DNA from: GCA-002701455 sp964342575
GTDB taxonomy: Bacteria > Pseudomonadota > Alphaproteobacteria > Thalassobaculales > Thalassobaculaceae
DNA length: 64,000 nt
Direction: 5' to 3'
NCBI GenBank assembly: GCA_964342575.1
Contig: CAYFGZ010000001.1
Span: 1 to 64,000, forward strand
The notes under the pieces are model-generated. The model saw only the letters and a list, made by a program, of their open reading frames with translations. It was not told where the DNA came from and did not search any database. The position numbers were made by a program, and so were the translations under genes. Positions 18,477 to 27,789 of the stretch are shown in pieces. Position 1 is the stretch's first letter. Each line of letters starts with the position of its first letter.

Positions 18477-18953
18477 ATGAGTACTAACCTTTTGGGTAAT
18501 CTATTGTCCTGGTTAATATTAGCCGGTTATTTGTTTGTTCTGACGGGCTGCAGTGAAATAGCGTTTTTTCCAACTAAGACCTCTGACCGCCTTCCCGCCG
18601 TGAAAAATAAGCCTGTGCAAACGAGGCAGGTAGCTAACGCAGTTATTAAACCATTGAATACTAATCAGCGACCGCTTGCAAGCTCCTCGGCCGCGCCCGT
18701 GGTCTCCCCAGAGGAATTAATTAACGCAACGAGAGGGGAACTTATACAAAAATTAGGGGAAGCTGCTCTTGAACGTAGAGAGAAAAAGGTCCTTACAATG
18801 CTGTTTATCGATGAATATTGCGTTCTAGAGATTTTTCTTTATGGGTCGAGGGGAAATGAACACGCCACCTACTATGAGTTTCGAAGCCGTACAGGCCAAA
18901 GTTTTGCGATTCCTGATTGTTATCGCCGAATTAGGGCCGGGAATGCAGGCTGA
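18477..18953 (+). CDS. hypothetical lipoprotein
   Basis: A 158-residue protein with an N-terminal hydrophobic segment ending in the lipobox LTGC (Cys25), so probably a lipoprotein. After a Pro/Ser-rich linker, a conserved-looking C-terminal block (GELIQKLGEAALERREKK, then CVLEIFLYG and a final IPDCYRRI) has two cysteines that might pair. This pattern recalls small BamE/SmpA-like lipoproteins, but I cannot assign a function. It sits between the EI24 gene (one base before) and the DUF2244 gene (overlap of 11 bases). Confidence 0.7.
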   Translation: MSTNLLGNLLSWLILAGYLFVLTGCSEIAFFPTKTSDRLPAVKNKPVQTRQVANAVIKPLNTNQRPLASSSAAPVVSPEELINATRGELIQKLGEAALERREKKVLTMLFIDEYCVLEIFLYGSRGNEHATYYEFRSRTGQSFAIPDCYRRIRAGNAG

Positions 18954-19485
18954 ACAAGTGAAGTTTAACCAGTTAACGTTCGACAAAAGTAAATGCGGTG
19001 AAATTCGGTTGGAATTACGCCCATACAGATCTATTACACCGTTGGGAGGGCGAGTAGTGCTGTTGTCTCTAGTTGCAGCCGGTTGGTTTATTGGCGGTAG
19101 TTTTTGGTTGGTGGGAGCATGGCCTGTTGGGGTCTTTATGGTGTTAGATATTGCCCTGATTTGCACCATTTTTGGAATGATGACTTCTTTTGGGGCGAAT
19201 TGGGAAGAGATACAAATCAGCCGTGAGGTATTAGACGTTAAAAGTTACCGCAGATCCCAGTGTGTAGACTATTTTTCTGTTCAAACCTATTGGGCTATTA
19301 TCGAGCTAAAAGAGGTTCGACACCATCAGGGCAAACTGGTTATTCGTACACGCGGGGAACGACACGAAGTAGGCAGGTTTCTCAGCTGGGCAGCAAAAGA
19401 ACAATTAGCGCACTGGCTTAGCGCACAGATAGCAAAATATTCTAGTGAGGATTATCGGGAAACACCTGCTACCCTTAGTTTCTAG
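18943..19485 (+). CDS. DUF2244 domain membrane protein
   Basis: The 180-residue product starting at the ATG at 18943 contains LRPYRSI, two adjacent hydrophobic segments (about residues 30-50 and 55-78), then FGANWEEIQISREVLDV and a C-terminal soluble part with RGERHEVGRFLSW. This matches DUF2244, found in alphaproteobacteria often near respiratory genes. The frame extends upstream inside the lipoprotein gene, but an 11-base overlap is more likely than a 113-base one. The 3' end overlaps convergent dapB by four bases. Function unknown. Confidence 0.78.
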   Translation: MQAEQVKFNQLTFDKSKCGEIRLELRPYRSITPLGGRVVLLSLVAAGWFIGGSFWLVGAWPVGVFMVLDIALICTIFGMMTSFGANWEEIQISREVLDVKSYRRSQCVDYFSVQTYWAIIELKEVRHHQGKLVIRTRGERHEVGRFLSWAAKEQLAHWLSAQIAKYSSEDYRETPATLSF

Positions 19486-20294
19486 GACTCTATTCCGAGA
19501 ACATCCCTCATTGTATACAAGCCAGGAGGTCGATCTTTCAACCAATGGGCAGCAACGACCGCACCGGCCGCATATATTCCCCTATCGGATGCCTTATGGT
19601 GCAATTCCACACGCTCGCCAGAACTAACAAACATCACCGAATGTTCACCAACCACAGAACCACCCCGAAGGGCGGCAAACCCTATCTCTCCCCTTGGCCG
19701 CACTCCAACCAAACCGTCTCGCGCCATTGTACTACTCTCTCTAAATTTTACTCCTCGTCCACGCGCCGCAGCCTCCCCCAAGCTAATGGCAGTACCAGAG
19801 GGCGAGTCGACTTTTTGATTATGGTGAAAGTCTAAGATCTCTATGTCGAAATTGTCATCCAAGGCGGTAGCCACTTGTTCAACAAGTGCAAACAGCAGGT
19901 TAATTCCTAAGCTCATATTGGACGCAAACACTACCGGCACTTCTTGACTGGCTGCTCTCAAACTTCGATCTTGTTCAGGGGACAGGCCTGTGGTCCCAAC
20001 AACCCAGGGCGTTTTTGTAACGATAGCCGCATCAGCATTGCCTGGTACTGATTCTGGGAGGGTAAAATCGATCACAACGTCTGCCTCATCAAAACATTGG
20101 GAAGTATCGGCCGTTACACTCTTGCCAATTGGATAGCCCACAGCTAGCTGCCCGACATCGTCCCCTTCATACTTACTTCCAGGCCGTACGAGGCCCCCTG
20201 AAACTGAAGAGGACGGGTGTGCGAGAATTTCTTTTACAATCATAGTTCCCATCCTACCTGCCACGCCAGCAACTCCTATTGATAGTTCGGACAT
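19482..20294 (-). CDS. dapB: 4-hydroxy-tetrahydrodipicolinate reductase
   Basis: DapB reduces hydroxytetrahydrodipicolinate with NAD(P)H in lysine/diaminopimelate synthesis. The 270-residue protein has the Rossmann start VAGVAGRMGTMIV, VVIDFTLPE, VVGTTGLS, ASNMSLGIN, and the catalytic signature DFHHNQKVDSPSGTA. It is the second diaminopimelate gene here besides dapF. Its 3' end overlaps the DUF2244 gene tail to tail. Confidence 0.96.
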   Translation of the reverse strand: MSELSIGVAGVAGRMGTMIVKEILAHPSSSVSGGLVRPGSKYEGDDVGQLAVGYPIGKSVTADTSQCFDEADVVIDFTLPESVPGNADAAIVTKTPWVVGTTGLSPEQDRSLRAASQEVPVVFASNMSLGINLLFALVEQVATALDDNFDIEILDFHHNQKVDSPSGTAISLGEAAARGRGVKFRESSTMARDGLVGVRPRGEIGFAALRGGSVVGEHSVMFVSSGERVELHHKASDRGIYAAGAVVAAHWLKDRPPGLYTMRDVLGIES

Positions 20295-20446
20295 TGTTCC
20301 TATAACTCCCTTTCATCGTGAAAATTGTTGGCTTTTTGTCTTTTTTCGTGTAATTGTTTTCTCCCGTTCTTCACTATTTGCTGCATCTAGTAATTTGTTA
20401 AAATTAGGTAATTCGGTTCGATATAACGGTTATAAGGCCCACTTTG

Positions 20447-20977
20447 ATGAAACTGGAAATATTTTGCTTGGGAATCCTTTTTAATGGTAAACGAACGGGA
20501 TATGAAATTCATAAACTATTTAATACATCCCTTGCCCACATCCGGCAAGCGAGTTTTGGTGCACTGTACCCAGCGCTTAGCCGGTTAGAAATCAAAAATC
20601 TTATCGCGGCTGATTTGAGCTCCAGAGATGCCGACCGAACCAGTCTTGGGAAACGAGTGTACCATATCACCGAAGCCGGTCGAGAGAACTTTGTTGCGCA
20701 GCTCCAAACAGTATCCGCTTCAGAGTCGGTTAATTCTAGTTTTTTATCAGCGATGTATTTTGCCGATCACCTCTCAAATACGGATATATCTCTTTTAATA
20801 GCCGAACGGCTCGCAAATCTTGAAAAAATACAGCGGCGACTTTTAGCACTACCTCTATCTTCCATGACGGATGGCCAAAGGTTTACAATTCGTTATTCGC
20901 TAACCGCGGTCCGCGCGAACATCGATTTTCTAAAAGGAGAGGGGAAAGCAATACAAAAATCGATCGCCCGCTCTTAA
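20447..20977 (+). CDS. PadR-family transcriptional regulator
   Basis: A 176-residue protein whose first ~85 residues form a PadR winged helix: FCLGILFNGKRTGYEIHKLF, SFGALYPALSRLE and RVYHITEAGRENF. The C-terminal half is helical, as in PadR subfamily members with a dimerisation domain. The ATG at 20447 directly follows an in-frame TTG; no strong ribosome site is visible. It stands alone, divergent from dapB (152 bases) and convergent with dnaJ. Its target and ligand are unknown; PadR proteins often repress an adjacent gene or themselves. Confidence 0.82.
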   Translation: MKLEIFCLGILFNGKRTGYEIHKLFNTSLAHIRQASFGALYPALSRLEIKNLIAADLSSRDADRTSLGKRVYHITEAGRENFVAQLQTVSASESVNSSFLSAMYFADHLSNTDISLLIAERLANLEKIQRRLLALPLSSMTDGQRFTIRYSLTAVRANIDFLKGEGKAIQKSIARS

Positions 20978-21109
20978 CCGGTACTACCGGGTAAACTGCT
21001 GTTTTACGCCATTTATTTTATAGAATGGTCTGTAGTAGGCCCTAAAAATAGCCTTAGGAACCCCACTTACTTACAGCCTTCAACCGCAGCACTACTTATA
21101 CCTACTGAT

Positions 21110-22228
21110 TTAGAGATCGCTCCACAGTTCTTTTACCTTTGCAAAAAAGCCGCTAGCCTCCGGGCTGGTTTTTGGACTGGTGCTGGCCGCAAATTCCTCC
21201 AACAATCGTTTCTGGTTCTTGTTGAGGCTTACGGGGGTCTCCACCGCCGCCTCCACATACAAGTCCCCGCGGGCTGCACTCCGCAAAATAGACATCCCCT
21301 TCCCTTTCAGGCGGAATTGTGTGCCGGTTTGGGTGCCAGCCTTTATTGATATTCGAGCCCGCCCACCTCCCAATGTCGGCACGTCGATTTGGCCCCCTAG
21401 GGCAGCAACACTCATCTCTAACGGGACCCTGCAATAAATGTTCGCCCCATCTCGCCGGAATATTGGGTGGTCTTCGACTGTTAAGAAAATATATAGGTCC
21501 CCTGTCGCCCCATTTCTTGGGCCGGCCTCCCCCTCTCCACTAAGCCGAATACGGGTACCCTCCTCCACACCGGCGGGAATATTTACTGATAGATTCTTTT
21601 CTTTCTGCGTCCGACCACTACCACCACACGGTCGGCAAGGTTTGGTTATCACCTCCCCCGCGCCGCGGCACGCTGCACACGTCCGTTCCACGGTAAAGAA
21701 TCCCTGTTGGGCGCGTACCCGCCCTTGTCCGCCACAGGTGCCGCACACCTGCGGCTTTGACCCCTCTTCAGCTCCAGTTCCCGAGCACAACTCGCAACCC
21801 ACCGCTGTGGGAACCTTTATTTCGGTCTGTTTCCCGCTGAACGCCTCATCGAGCGAGATTGACATGTTGTATCGAAGATCCGATCCCCTGTTATTTGCTC
21901 GAGCCCCCCTCCGCGACCCCGTAATATCCCCAAACATCTGATCGAAAATATCCGAAAACCCAGACGCAAACCCTGACGCCCCTTGTGCCCCCCCTAGGCC
22001 GCTCTCGAAAGCTTCGTGTCCAAACTGATCATAGGCGGCCCGTTTTTGGTCATCTTTAAGAACTTCATAGGCTTCATTAACATCTTTAAATGCCTTTTCC
22101 GCCGCCGGGTCATCCGGATTGCGGTCAGGATGATATTTCATAGCCATTTTCCGGAATGCTGACTTCAATTCCGCCTCTGTAGCATCCCTCCCAACGCCTA
22201 AAAGTTCGTAGTAATCCTGCTTAGCCAT
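21110..22228 (-). CDS. dnaJ: molecular chaperone DnaJ
   Basis: DnaJ (Hsp40) delivers unfolded clients to DnaK and stimulates its ATPase. The 372-residue type-I protein has a J domain with HPD at 33-35, a Gly/Phe region, a zinc-binding domain with four CxxCxGxG repeats (CELCSGTG, CGTCGGQG, CAACRGAG, CRPCGGSG), and C-terminal substrate-binding barrels. The ATG at 22228 is preceded by AAAGGG eight bases upstream. It lies 108 bases after dnaK on the same strand. Confidence 0.97.
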   Translation of the reverse strand: MAKQDYYELLGVGRDATEAELKSAFRKMAMKYHPDRNPDDPAAEKAFKDVNEAYEVLKDDQKRAAYDQFGHEAFESGLGGAQGASGFASGFSDIFDQMFGDITGSRRGARANNRGSDLRYNMSISLDEAFSGKQTEIKVPTAVGCELCSGTGAEEGSKPQVCGTCGGQGRVRAQQGFFTVERTCAACRGAGEVITKPCRPCGGSGRTQKEKNLSVNIPAGVEEGTRIRLSGEGEAGPRNGATGDLYIFLTVEDHPIFRRDGANIYCRVPLEMSVAALGGQIDVPTLGGGRARISIKAGTQTGTQFRLKGKGMSILRSAARGDLYVEAAVETPVSLNKNQKRLLEEFAASTSPKTSPEASGFFAKVKELWSDL

Positions 22229-22336
22229 ATACACCGCCCTTTAAGCAAAAGATGCCTCTAGAGCCAAACCATGCAATTCCTGCAGCACACAGCAGCCAAC
22301 TTGTTTTATTATCCTGGGCTATGGCGCGCGCCTCCC

Positions 22337-24277
22337 TCAGGCCGATTTTTTATCGTCTTTATCATCGACTTCCTCGAAATCGGCATCAACAACCTCGGCT
22401 TCAGCGTTTGCACTCGCCCCTTCGGGCGCATCGGCCCCAGCCTCGGCTTCCGCCATAGTCTCCTCACTCTCTTGTTGTGCCTTATACATCGCTTCACCCA
22501 GCTTCATCGATCCCTGTTGCAGAGCCTCCACTGCCGCCTTAATAGCCGCCCCATCATCGCCCTCCAATGCCGCCTTTAGATCATCAATGAGTTTTTCAAT
22601 CTCAGAGCGCTCAGATTCTTCAATTTTTTCGCCAAAATCTTTCAGCATGCGCTCTGTGGAATGAACCGCCTGCTCTGCTTGGTTTCTAACTTCCACAAGC
22701 TCTCTACGTTCTTTATCCGTTTCCGCGTTTTCCTCAGCATCGTTTATCATTTTTTCGATGTCTTCGTCCGATAAACCACCAGAGGCCTGTATCCTGATTT
22801 GTTGCTCTTTTCCAGTGGCTTTATCCTTAGCCGAAACATTAACTATCCCATTTGCATCGATATCAAATGTGACTTCTACTTGAGGAATTCCTCTAGGAGC
22901 TGGGGGTATTCCCACCAGATCAAACTGGCCTAAAACCTTATTATCTGCAGCCATTTCCCGTTCTCCCTGGTATACTTTGATAGTAACTGCTGTTTGATTA
23001 TCATCAGCTGTGGAAAACACCTGGCTCTTCTTCGTGGGAATAGTCGTGTTTCTGTCTATCAATCTCGTAAACACGCCTCCGAGCGTCTCAATCCCGAGAG
23101 ATAGCGGGGTCACATCAAGAAGAAGCACATCTTTAACGTCCCCCTGCAGCACTCCAGCTTGAATTCCTGCTCCCATAGCGACCACCTCGTCCGGGTTAAC
23201 ACCCCGATGAGGTTCGCGACCAAAAAAGTTTTGCACCGTTTCAATAATTTTAGGCATGCGGGTCATGCCGCCAACCATTATCACCTCATCTATTTCTCCG
23301 GCACTTAGCCCTGCGTCCTTCAAAGCCGCTTTACATGGCTCAACCGTTCTCGAAACAAGGTCTTCAACCAAGGCCTCTAGCTTCGCACGCGTCAGCTTAA
23401 TATTGAGATGTTTAGGTCCGCTTTGGTCCGCCGTGACAAATGGAAGGTTTACTTCTGTTTGCATGGAACTGGAAAGCTCCATTTTTGCCTTTTCGGCCGC
23501 CTCTTTAAGGCGCTGCAAGGCTAATTTATCGTCTCGCAGATCAATTGTGTTATCTTTTTTGAACTCGTCTGCCAAATAGTCAATAATTCGGTGATCAAAG
23601 TCCTCTCCGCCTAAAAAAGTATCGCCATTTGTAGACTTTACCTCGAACACCCCGTCGCCTATTTCCAAAATTGAGACATCAAAGGTTCCTCCCCCTAAAT
23701 CGTAAACCGCTATGGTTCCGCTATTCTTCTTATCAAAACCGTAGGCCAGAGCCGCAGCCGTCGGTTCATTGATAATACGAAGGACGTCCAAACCCGCTAT
23801 TTTGCCAGCATCTTTCGTTGCCTGTCTCTGCGCATCATTAAAATACGCCGGAACCGTGAGGACCGCCTGTTCTACGGCGCTGCCTAAAAACGCTTCCGCA
23901 TCCTCTTTTAATTTTCGCAACGTAAAAGAGGATATTTGGCTGGGGCTATATTTTTCTCCATTGGACTCAACCCACGCATCGCCGTTTTCACCTGCAACCA
24001 CTTTGTAAGGCATTAACTCAGAAAATTGTTTTGCATTTTCGTCATCATGTCGCCGCCCTATAAGCCTCTTGATGGCAAAGAGGGTGTTTTCAGGATTAGT
24101 GACGGCCTGCCGTTTTGCTGCCTGACCTACTAATCGCTCTCCCTCGTCTGCAAAAGCGACCATCGAAGGGGTGGTTCTGGCGCCCTCCGCATTTTCAATC
24201 ACCTTTGCATCCTTGCCGTCCATGAAGGAGACACATGAGTTTGTAGTACCAAGATCAATACCTATCACTTTTGACAT
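22337..24277 (-). CDS. dnaK: molecular chaperone DnaK (Hsp70)
   Basis: The 646-residue Hsp70 starts MSKVIGIDLGTTNSC. It has the ATPase signatures DLGGGTFDVSIL and VGGMTRMPKI, the linker LLLDVTPLSLGIE, the peptide-binding domain and an acidic C-terminal tail. The frame is open nine codons further upstream, but GAGGGG is well placed before the ATG at 24277 and this start matches the family. Spacing to grpE is about 250 bases, so it probably has its own promoter (see 24361-24389). Confidence 0.98.
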   Translation of the reverse strand: MSKVIGIDLGTTNSCVSFMDGKDAKVIENAEGARTTPSMVAFADEGERLVGQAAKRQAVTNPENTLFAIKRLIGRRHDDENAKQFSELMPYKVVAGENGDAWVESNGEKYSPSQISSFTLRKLKEDAEAFLGSAVEQAVLTVPAYFNDAQRQATKDAGKIAGLDVLRIINEPTAAALAYGFDKKNSGTIAVYDLGGGTFDVSILEIGDGVFEVKSTNGDTFLGGEDFDHRIIDYLADEFKKDNTIDLRDDKLALQRLKEAAEKAKMELSSSMQTEVNLPFVTADQSGPKHLNIKLTRAKLEALVEDLVSRTVEPCKAALKDAGLSAGEIDEVIMVGGMTRMPKIIETVQNFFGREPHRGVNPDEVVAMGAGIQAGVLQGDVKDVLLLDVTPLSLGIETLGGVFTRLIDRNTTIPTKKSQVFSTADDNQTAVTIKVYQGEREMAADNKVLGQFDLVGIPPAPRGIPQVEVTFDIDANGIVNVSAKDKATGKEQQIRIQASGGLSDEDIEKMINDAEENAETDKERRELVEVRNQAEQAVHSTERMLKDFGEKIEESERSEIEKLIDDLKAALEGDDGAAIKAAVEALQQGSMKLGEAMYKAQQESEETMAEAEAGADAPEGASANAEAEVVDADFEEVDDKDDKKSA

Positions 24278-24360
24278 AAAAACCCCTCTTCGTGGCCAAG
24301 ACATCGCATTATCCCGGCGTTAGTTAGAAATCAGCAGTAAAGCGGCTTAACTACCTGGCT

Positions 24361-24389
24361 ATATAGTTAGCTTGTCCTGCGCCTGCAAG
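24361..24389 (-). promoter_or_regulatory. candidate heat-shock (RpoH) promoter for dnaKJ
   Basis: On the minus strand CTTG (24389-24386) and ACTATAT (24367-24361) are separated by 18 bases. This matches the alphaproteobacterial sigma-32 consensus (CTTG, 17-18 bases, CYTATNT) with one mismatch. Transcription would begin roughly 75 bases before the dnaK ATG. No CIRCE inverted repeat was seen here. Confidence 0.42.
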
Positions 24390-24526
24390 CACCCAAACCC
24401 AGAATAATGCACCCGTACCTATTTTATTTGCTGTTGACGGCGCGAATTTAATGTTTCCTGCTCAATATTAGTACTTATCTCCAGTATTTGAACAAATTAT
24501 GTAAGGATGCCCAATCACCCCCAATG

Positions 24527-25150
24527 TTATGCCGTTGTGTCAACGCTATGCGCTTTATCTGAATTTCCGGCCTTCGAAACCCCCACCATAGCCGGCCGAA
24601 GAACCCTTTCTTCAATTGCATAACCGGCCTGCAAAACCTGAACAACTATTCCGGGTTCCTCCTCTGTGTCCTCTACCTCAAACATTGCCTGATGGAAATT
24701 ATAGTCAAATTTTTCCCCTAATGGATCGATGCGTCGGATACTATTATTGTCGAACACCTTTTGAAGTTCCTGTTCCGTCATTTCGACCCCAACCACAAGG
24801 TTTTTTATTGCTTCATCCTCTATGGTGCGATCTTTGGGAACCGCCTCTAGAGCTCTGCCAAGGTTATCTGCTACCGACAACAATTCTTTAGCAAACGTCG
24901 CAATCCCAAATTTTCGGGTCTGCTCTTTTTCCCGCTCTGCGCGCTTTCTGTAATTCTCGCTATCGGCCACCGCCCTGAGCAGTTGGTCTTTCATCTCCGA
25001 CAACTGCTTTTCCAATTCCTCCTCGCGACCAAGGCCTTCTCCCGCAGGAGTTTCGACGGCACTCTCGCCTTCAACAACTTCGGTCACTTTATCAACGCTG
25101 GCATCCATCTCAGCGTCCGGGGCAACTTCTTCTTTTTGCTCATCACTCAT
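24527..25150 (-). CDS. grpE: nucleotide exchange factor GrpE
   Basis: GrpE releases ADP from DnaK. The 207-residue protein begins MSDEQKEEVAPDAEMD and has an acidic N-terminal tail, a long coiled coil (about 45-100, including VADSENYRKRAEREKEQ) and a C-terminal beta domain with VVQVLQAGYAIEERVLRPAMV, the family signature. An in-frame TTG seven codons upstream is possible, but the ATG at 25150 is favoured. It follows hrcA by 83 bases on the same strand, forming an hrcA-grpE unit. Confidence 0.95.
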   Translation of the reverse strand: MSDEQKEEVAPDAEMDASVDKVTEVVEGESAVETPAGEGLGREEELEKQLSEMKDQLLRAVADSENYRKRAEREKEQTRKFGIATFAKELLSVADNLGRALEAVPKDRTIEDEAIKNLVVGVEMTEQELQKVFDNNSIRRIDPLGEKFDYNFHQAMFEVEDTEEEPGIVVQVLQAGYAIEERVLRPAMVGVSKAGNSDKAHSVDTTA

Positions 25151-25233
25151 ATCAAACTTCAACCCACCCAATCGCTGTTTTCAACAAATTTCGTAACTTG
25201 ACTTTTATACAAAAATATCCGTTTTCCCAACTA

Positions 25234-26283
25234 TTAATCTAGCAGTTTTCCAACTAATTTTGATGTATAATCCACCACCGGAATAATTCTCGCATAATTC
25301 ATTCTAACTGGGCCTATAACGCCCAATGCACCAACAACCTGCTTTTGTTTATCATGATATGGCGCTATTATCATCGAGCAGCCTGCATGCTCAAAAAGAT
25401 GGTTTTCTGAACCTATAAATATTTGAACGCCTTCCGCTTCACGCGTAGCATCCAGCAGGCTTACCACGCTTTCCCTGCGCTCTAAAGCGTCAAATAAAAT
25501 GCTTATACGCTCAAGCCCTTCAACCGCATTTACCTCTTGCAACAAATTGGATTGCCCTCTGAGAATTAACGAGCCACCCTCCACGCCACCAGCCCAAAGG
25601 GCCACACCATCCGCTACAATTTTGTTAGTGAGTGTATCGAGTTCGGTTTTCTGCTGCTTGATTTCATTTAAAATCTTACCTCGCGCCTCATCCATGGTCG
25701 AATTCACGAGCCTGGTGTTTATATAATTCGTGGCCTGAACCAGTGCTGACGTTGGCAGCCCAGAAGGTAAGTCAATCACCCTATTTTCAACGACACCTGT
25801 GTCGGATACCATCACTACGAGTGCCCGCCTATCTCCAAGGGGAACAAATTCTAATTGCCGTAGTGGCGAATCTGTTTTTGGCGATATCACAAGTCCAGCA
25901 CACTCACTTAAGCCCGACAGTGCTGCACTGGCATCCTCCAAAATTTCGGCAAAAGAGCGGCCTGCCGACGAGCACTTTCCCTCTAAACTAGCTCGCTCGT
26001 CTTTGGTTAAGTCTCCTCCGACTTCCAATAATCCGTCCACAAACATGCGCAACCCGAGGTCCGTCGGAAGTCTGCCGGCAGACGTGTGGGGAGAAAACAA
26101 CAACCCAGCATCCTCTAGATCAGCCATCACGCTTCTAATTGACGCTGATGAAAGATTAGTGGCCATAAGTTTTGATATTGTTTGCGATCCTATAGGTTCG
26201 CCGGAAGCGAGAAATGAGTCGACGATGTGCTGAAACACCGTCCTTGACCTTTCGTCAAGCGTTTTTATTCCATAGCTCTTCAT
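25234..26283 (-). CDS. hrcA: heat-inducible transcription repressor HrcA
   Basis: HrcA binds CIRCE elements and represses chaperone operons. From the ATG at 26283 the product is 349 residues, starting MKSYGIKTLDERSRTVFQHIV, with a winged helix (SSASIRSVMADLEDAGLL, SAGRLPTDLGLRMFV) and the GAF-like C-terminal domain ending in a VVGALGVIGPVRMNYARIIP motif. The frame is open 37 codons upstream, but that stretch is low-complexity and the alignment favours 26283. It diverges from rph, the normal alphaproteobacterial arrangement. No CIRCE is visible in its promoter. Confidence 0.94.
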   Translation of the reverse strand: MKSYGIKTLDERSRTVFQHIVDSFLASGEPIGSQTISKLMATNLSSASIRSVMADLEDAGLLFSPHTSAGRLPTDLGLRMFVDGLLEVGGDLTKDERASLEGKCSSAGRSFAEILEDASAALSGLSECAGLVISPKTDSPLRQLEFVPLGDRRALVVMVSDTGVVENRVIDLPSGLPTSALVQATNYINTRLVNSTMDEARGKILNEIKQQKTELDTLTNKIVADGVALWAGGVEGGSLILRGQSNLLQEVNAVEGLERISILFDALERRESVVSLLDATREAEGVQIFIGSENHLFEHAGCSMIIAPYHDKQKQVVGALGVIGPVRMNYARIIPVVDYTSKLVGKLLD

Positions 26284-26429
26284 AAAAATAAAATAAAATC
26301 CCAACTTGCGAAGGTCAACGTGCTTAACAATAGAAAAGAAATTAAAATTTAATGATACACAACGGAACAAAGTCAGCGTACTAGTATTCTTCAAATAAAA
26401 AACGAGTTTTCAAAGAGAGGCTGTTTTTA

Positions 26430-27161
26430 ATGACCTTGCCCTGCATTAGGCCTTCTGGCCGGAAAAACAATGAAGCTAGAACAGTATCGATTGATCTTGG
26501 TACCGCTAAACATGCCGAGGGCTCTTGTCTCATTAAGAGCGGAGAAACGCATGTTTTGTGCACAGCAACGGTAGAAGAACGAGTTCCCCCTTTTTTAAGG
26601 GGGCGGGGCCTTGGATGGGTGACAGCGGAATACGGTATGCTCCCCCGCTCCACGCATACTCGGACCGACCGGGAAGCTGCTCGGGGCAAACAAAGTGGTC
26701 GCACATTGGAAATTCAGCGTCTTATAGGTCGCTCTCTCCGGGCGGTTACAGATGCCGAAGCCTTGGGAGAAAGACAAATCCGAATTGACTGCGATGTTCT
26801 GCAAGCAGACGGCGGAACAAGGACCGCCGCCATCACCGGGGGTTATATAGCTTTGCACAAGGCGTTGGATGATTTAGTTGAAAGGAGTGTGCTTCCGTCA
26901 TTACCTCTTTTGGATCAGGTTGCTGCTATATCCTGTGGCCTTTACCAGGGACAGCCCGTCCTTGATTTAGATTATGCCGAAGATTCCATGGCGCAAGCGG
27001 ACGCAAATTTTGTTCTGACAGGATCGTCTCAAATAATTGAAATCCAGGCTACCGCAGAAAAAACACCTTTTTCTCAACAGGAATTCGAACAACTCCTTAG
27101 GTTAGCTCAGTCCGGTGTTTCTGCTCTAGTAAATCTTCAAAAATCGGCTTTGAGCCTGTAG
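26430..27161 (+). CDS. rph: ribonuclease PH
   Basis: RNase PH trims tRNA 3' ends phosphorolytically. The 243-residue protein has RPSGRKNNEARTVSI at the N-terminus, GWVTAEYGMLPRSTHTR, RGKQSGRTLEIQRLIGRSLRAV, and DCDVLQADGGTRTAAITG, all diagnostic of the family. It heads a tight run rph-rdgB-hemW (11 and 0 bases between genes), likely one operon. Confidence 0.97.
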   Translation: MTLPCIRPSGRKNNEARTVSIDLGTAKHAEGSCLIKSGETHVLCTATVEERVPPFLRGRGLGWVTAEYGMLPRSTHTRTDREAARGKQSGRTLEIQRLIGRSLRAVTDAEALGERQIRIDCDVLQADGGTRTAAITGGYIALHKALDDLVERSVLPSLPLLDQVAAISCGLYQGQPVLDLDYAEDSMAQADANFVLTGSSQIIEIQATAEKTPFSQQEFEQLLRLAQSGVSALVNLQKSALSL

Positions 27162-27171
27162 GCAAAGAGAA

Positions 27172-27789
27172 ATGTCAATTTCGGGTATCGATAAACTTGT
27201 TGTGGCCAGCCACAATAAAGGAAAGATAAAGGAAATGATGGAGCTTCTGACCCCCTTGGGCATACAGACCATTTCAGCATACGACGCTGGCATTAATGAA
27301 CCACTCGAAACCGAGGAGACCTTTGAAGGGAATGCATTATTAAAAGCTCTAAACGCTGCTAACACAGCACAGTTGCCCGCTATTTCTGATGATTCTGGTC
27401 TGTTAGTCAAGTCGCTTAATGGAAAACCCGGTGTGTTTTCTGCCCGCTGGGCAGGGCCTCACAGGGACTTTAGCCTGGCAATGCAAAAAATAAACAACCG
27501 ACTTATGAACGCCGACAGAAAAAAGGGCCAATCAGTCTCTAGAGCAGCCCAGTTCGTTTGTGCGCTAGCTTTAGCCTGGCCAGGGGGTAGAACAAAATGT
27601 TTTGTAGGAAAAATAGACGGTCGAATTTGTTGGCCTCCCCGGGGCCAAAATGGGTTTGGTTATGATCCTATTTTCGTGCCAGCGGGCTCCACAAAAACAT
27701 TTGGACAAATAGATCCCTATTGGAAGCACTCGATTAGTCACCGAGCCAAGGCCTTTAAAATGCTGACTCAGAGTTTATCGGAGCATTAG
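27172..27789 (+). CDS. rdgB: RdgB/HAM1 non-canonical purine NTP pyrophosphatase
   Basis: RdgB hydrolyses dITP, ITP and XTP and keeps them out of nucleic acids. The 205-residue protein has VVASHNKGKIKEM at the N-terminus, AISDDSGLLV with the metal-binding acids, GYDPIFVP, and SHRAKAF near the C-terminus. It is directly followed by hemW with no intervening base. Confidence 0.95.
   Translation: MSISGIDKLVVASHNKGKIKEMMELLTPLGIQTISAYDAGINEPLETEETFEGNALLKALNAANTAQLPAISDDSGLLVKSLNGKPGVFSARWAGPHRDFSLAMQKINNRLMNADRKKGQSVSRAAQFVCALALAWPGGRTKCFVGKIDGRICWPPRGQNGFGYDPIFVPAGSTKTFGQIDPYWKHSISHRAKAFKMLTQSLSEH

Noticed and set aside
20978..20990. Inverted repeat CCGGTA-C-TACCGG after the PadR gene as a terminator
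   Set aside because: The loop would be a single base and no T-run follows.
26284..26429. GTGCTTAA near 26320 as a CIRCE half-site
   Set aside because: The other half with nine-base spacing is absent and the match is partial.
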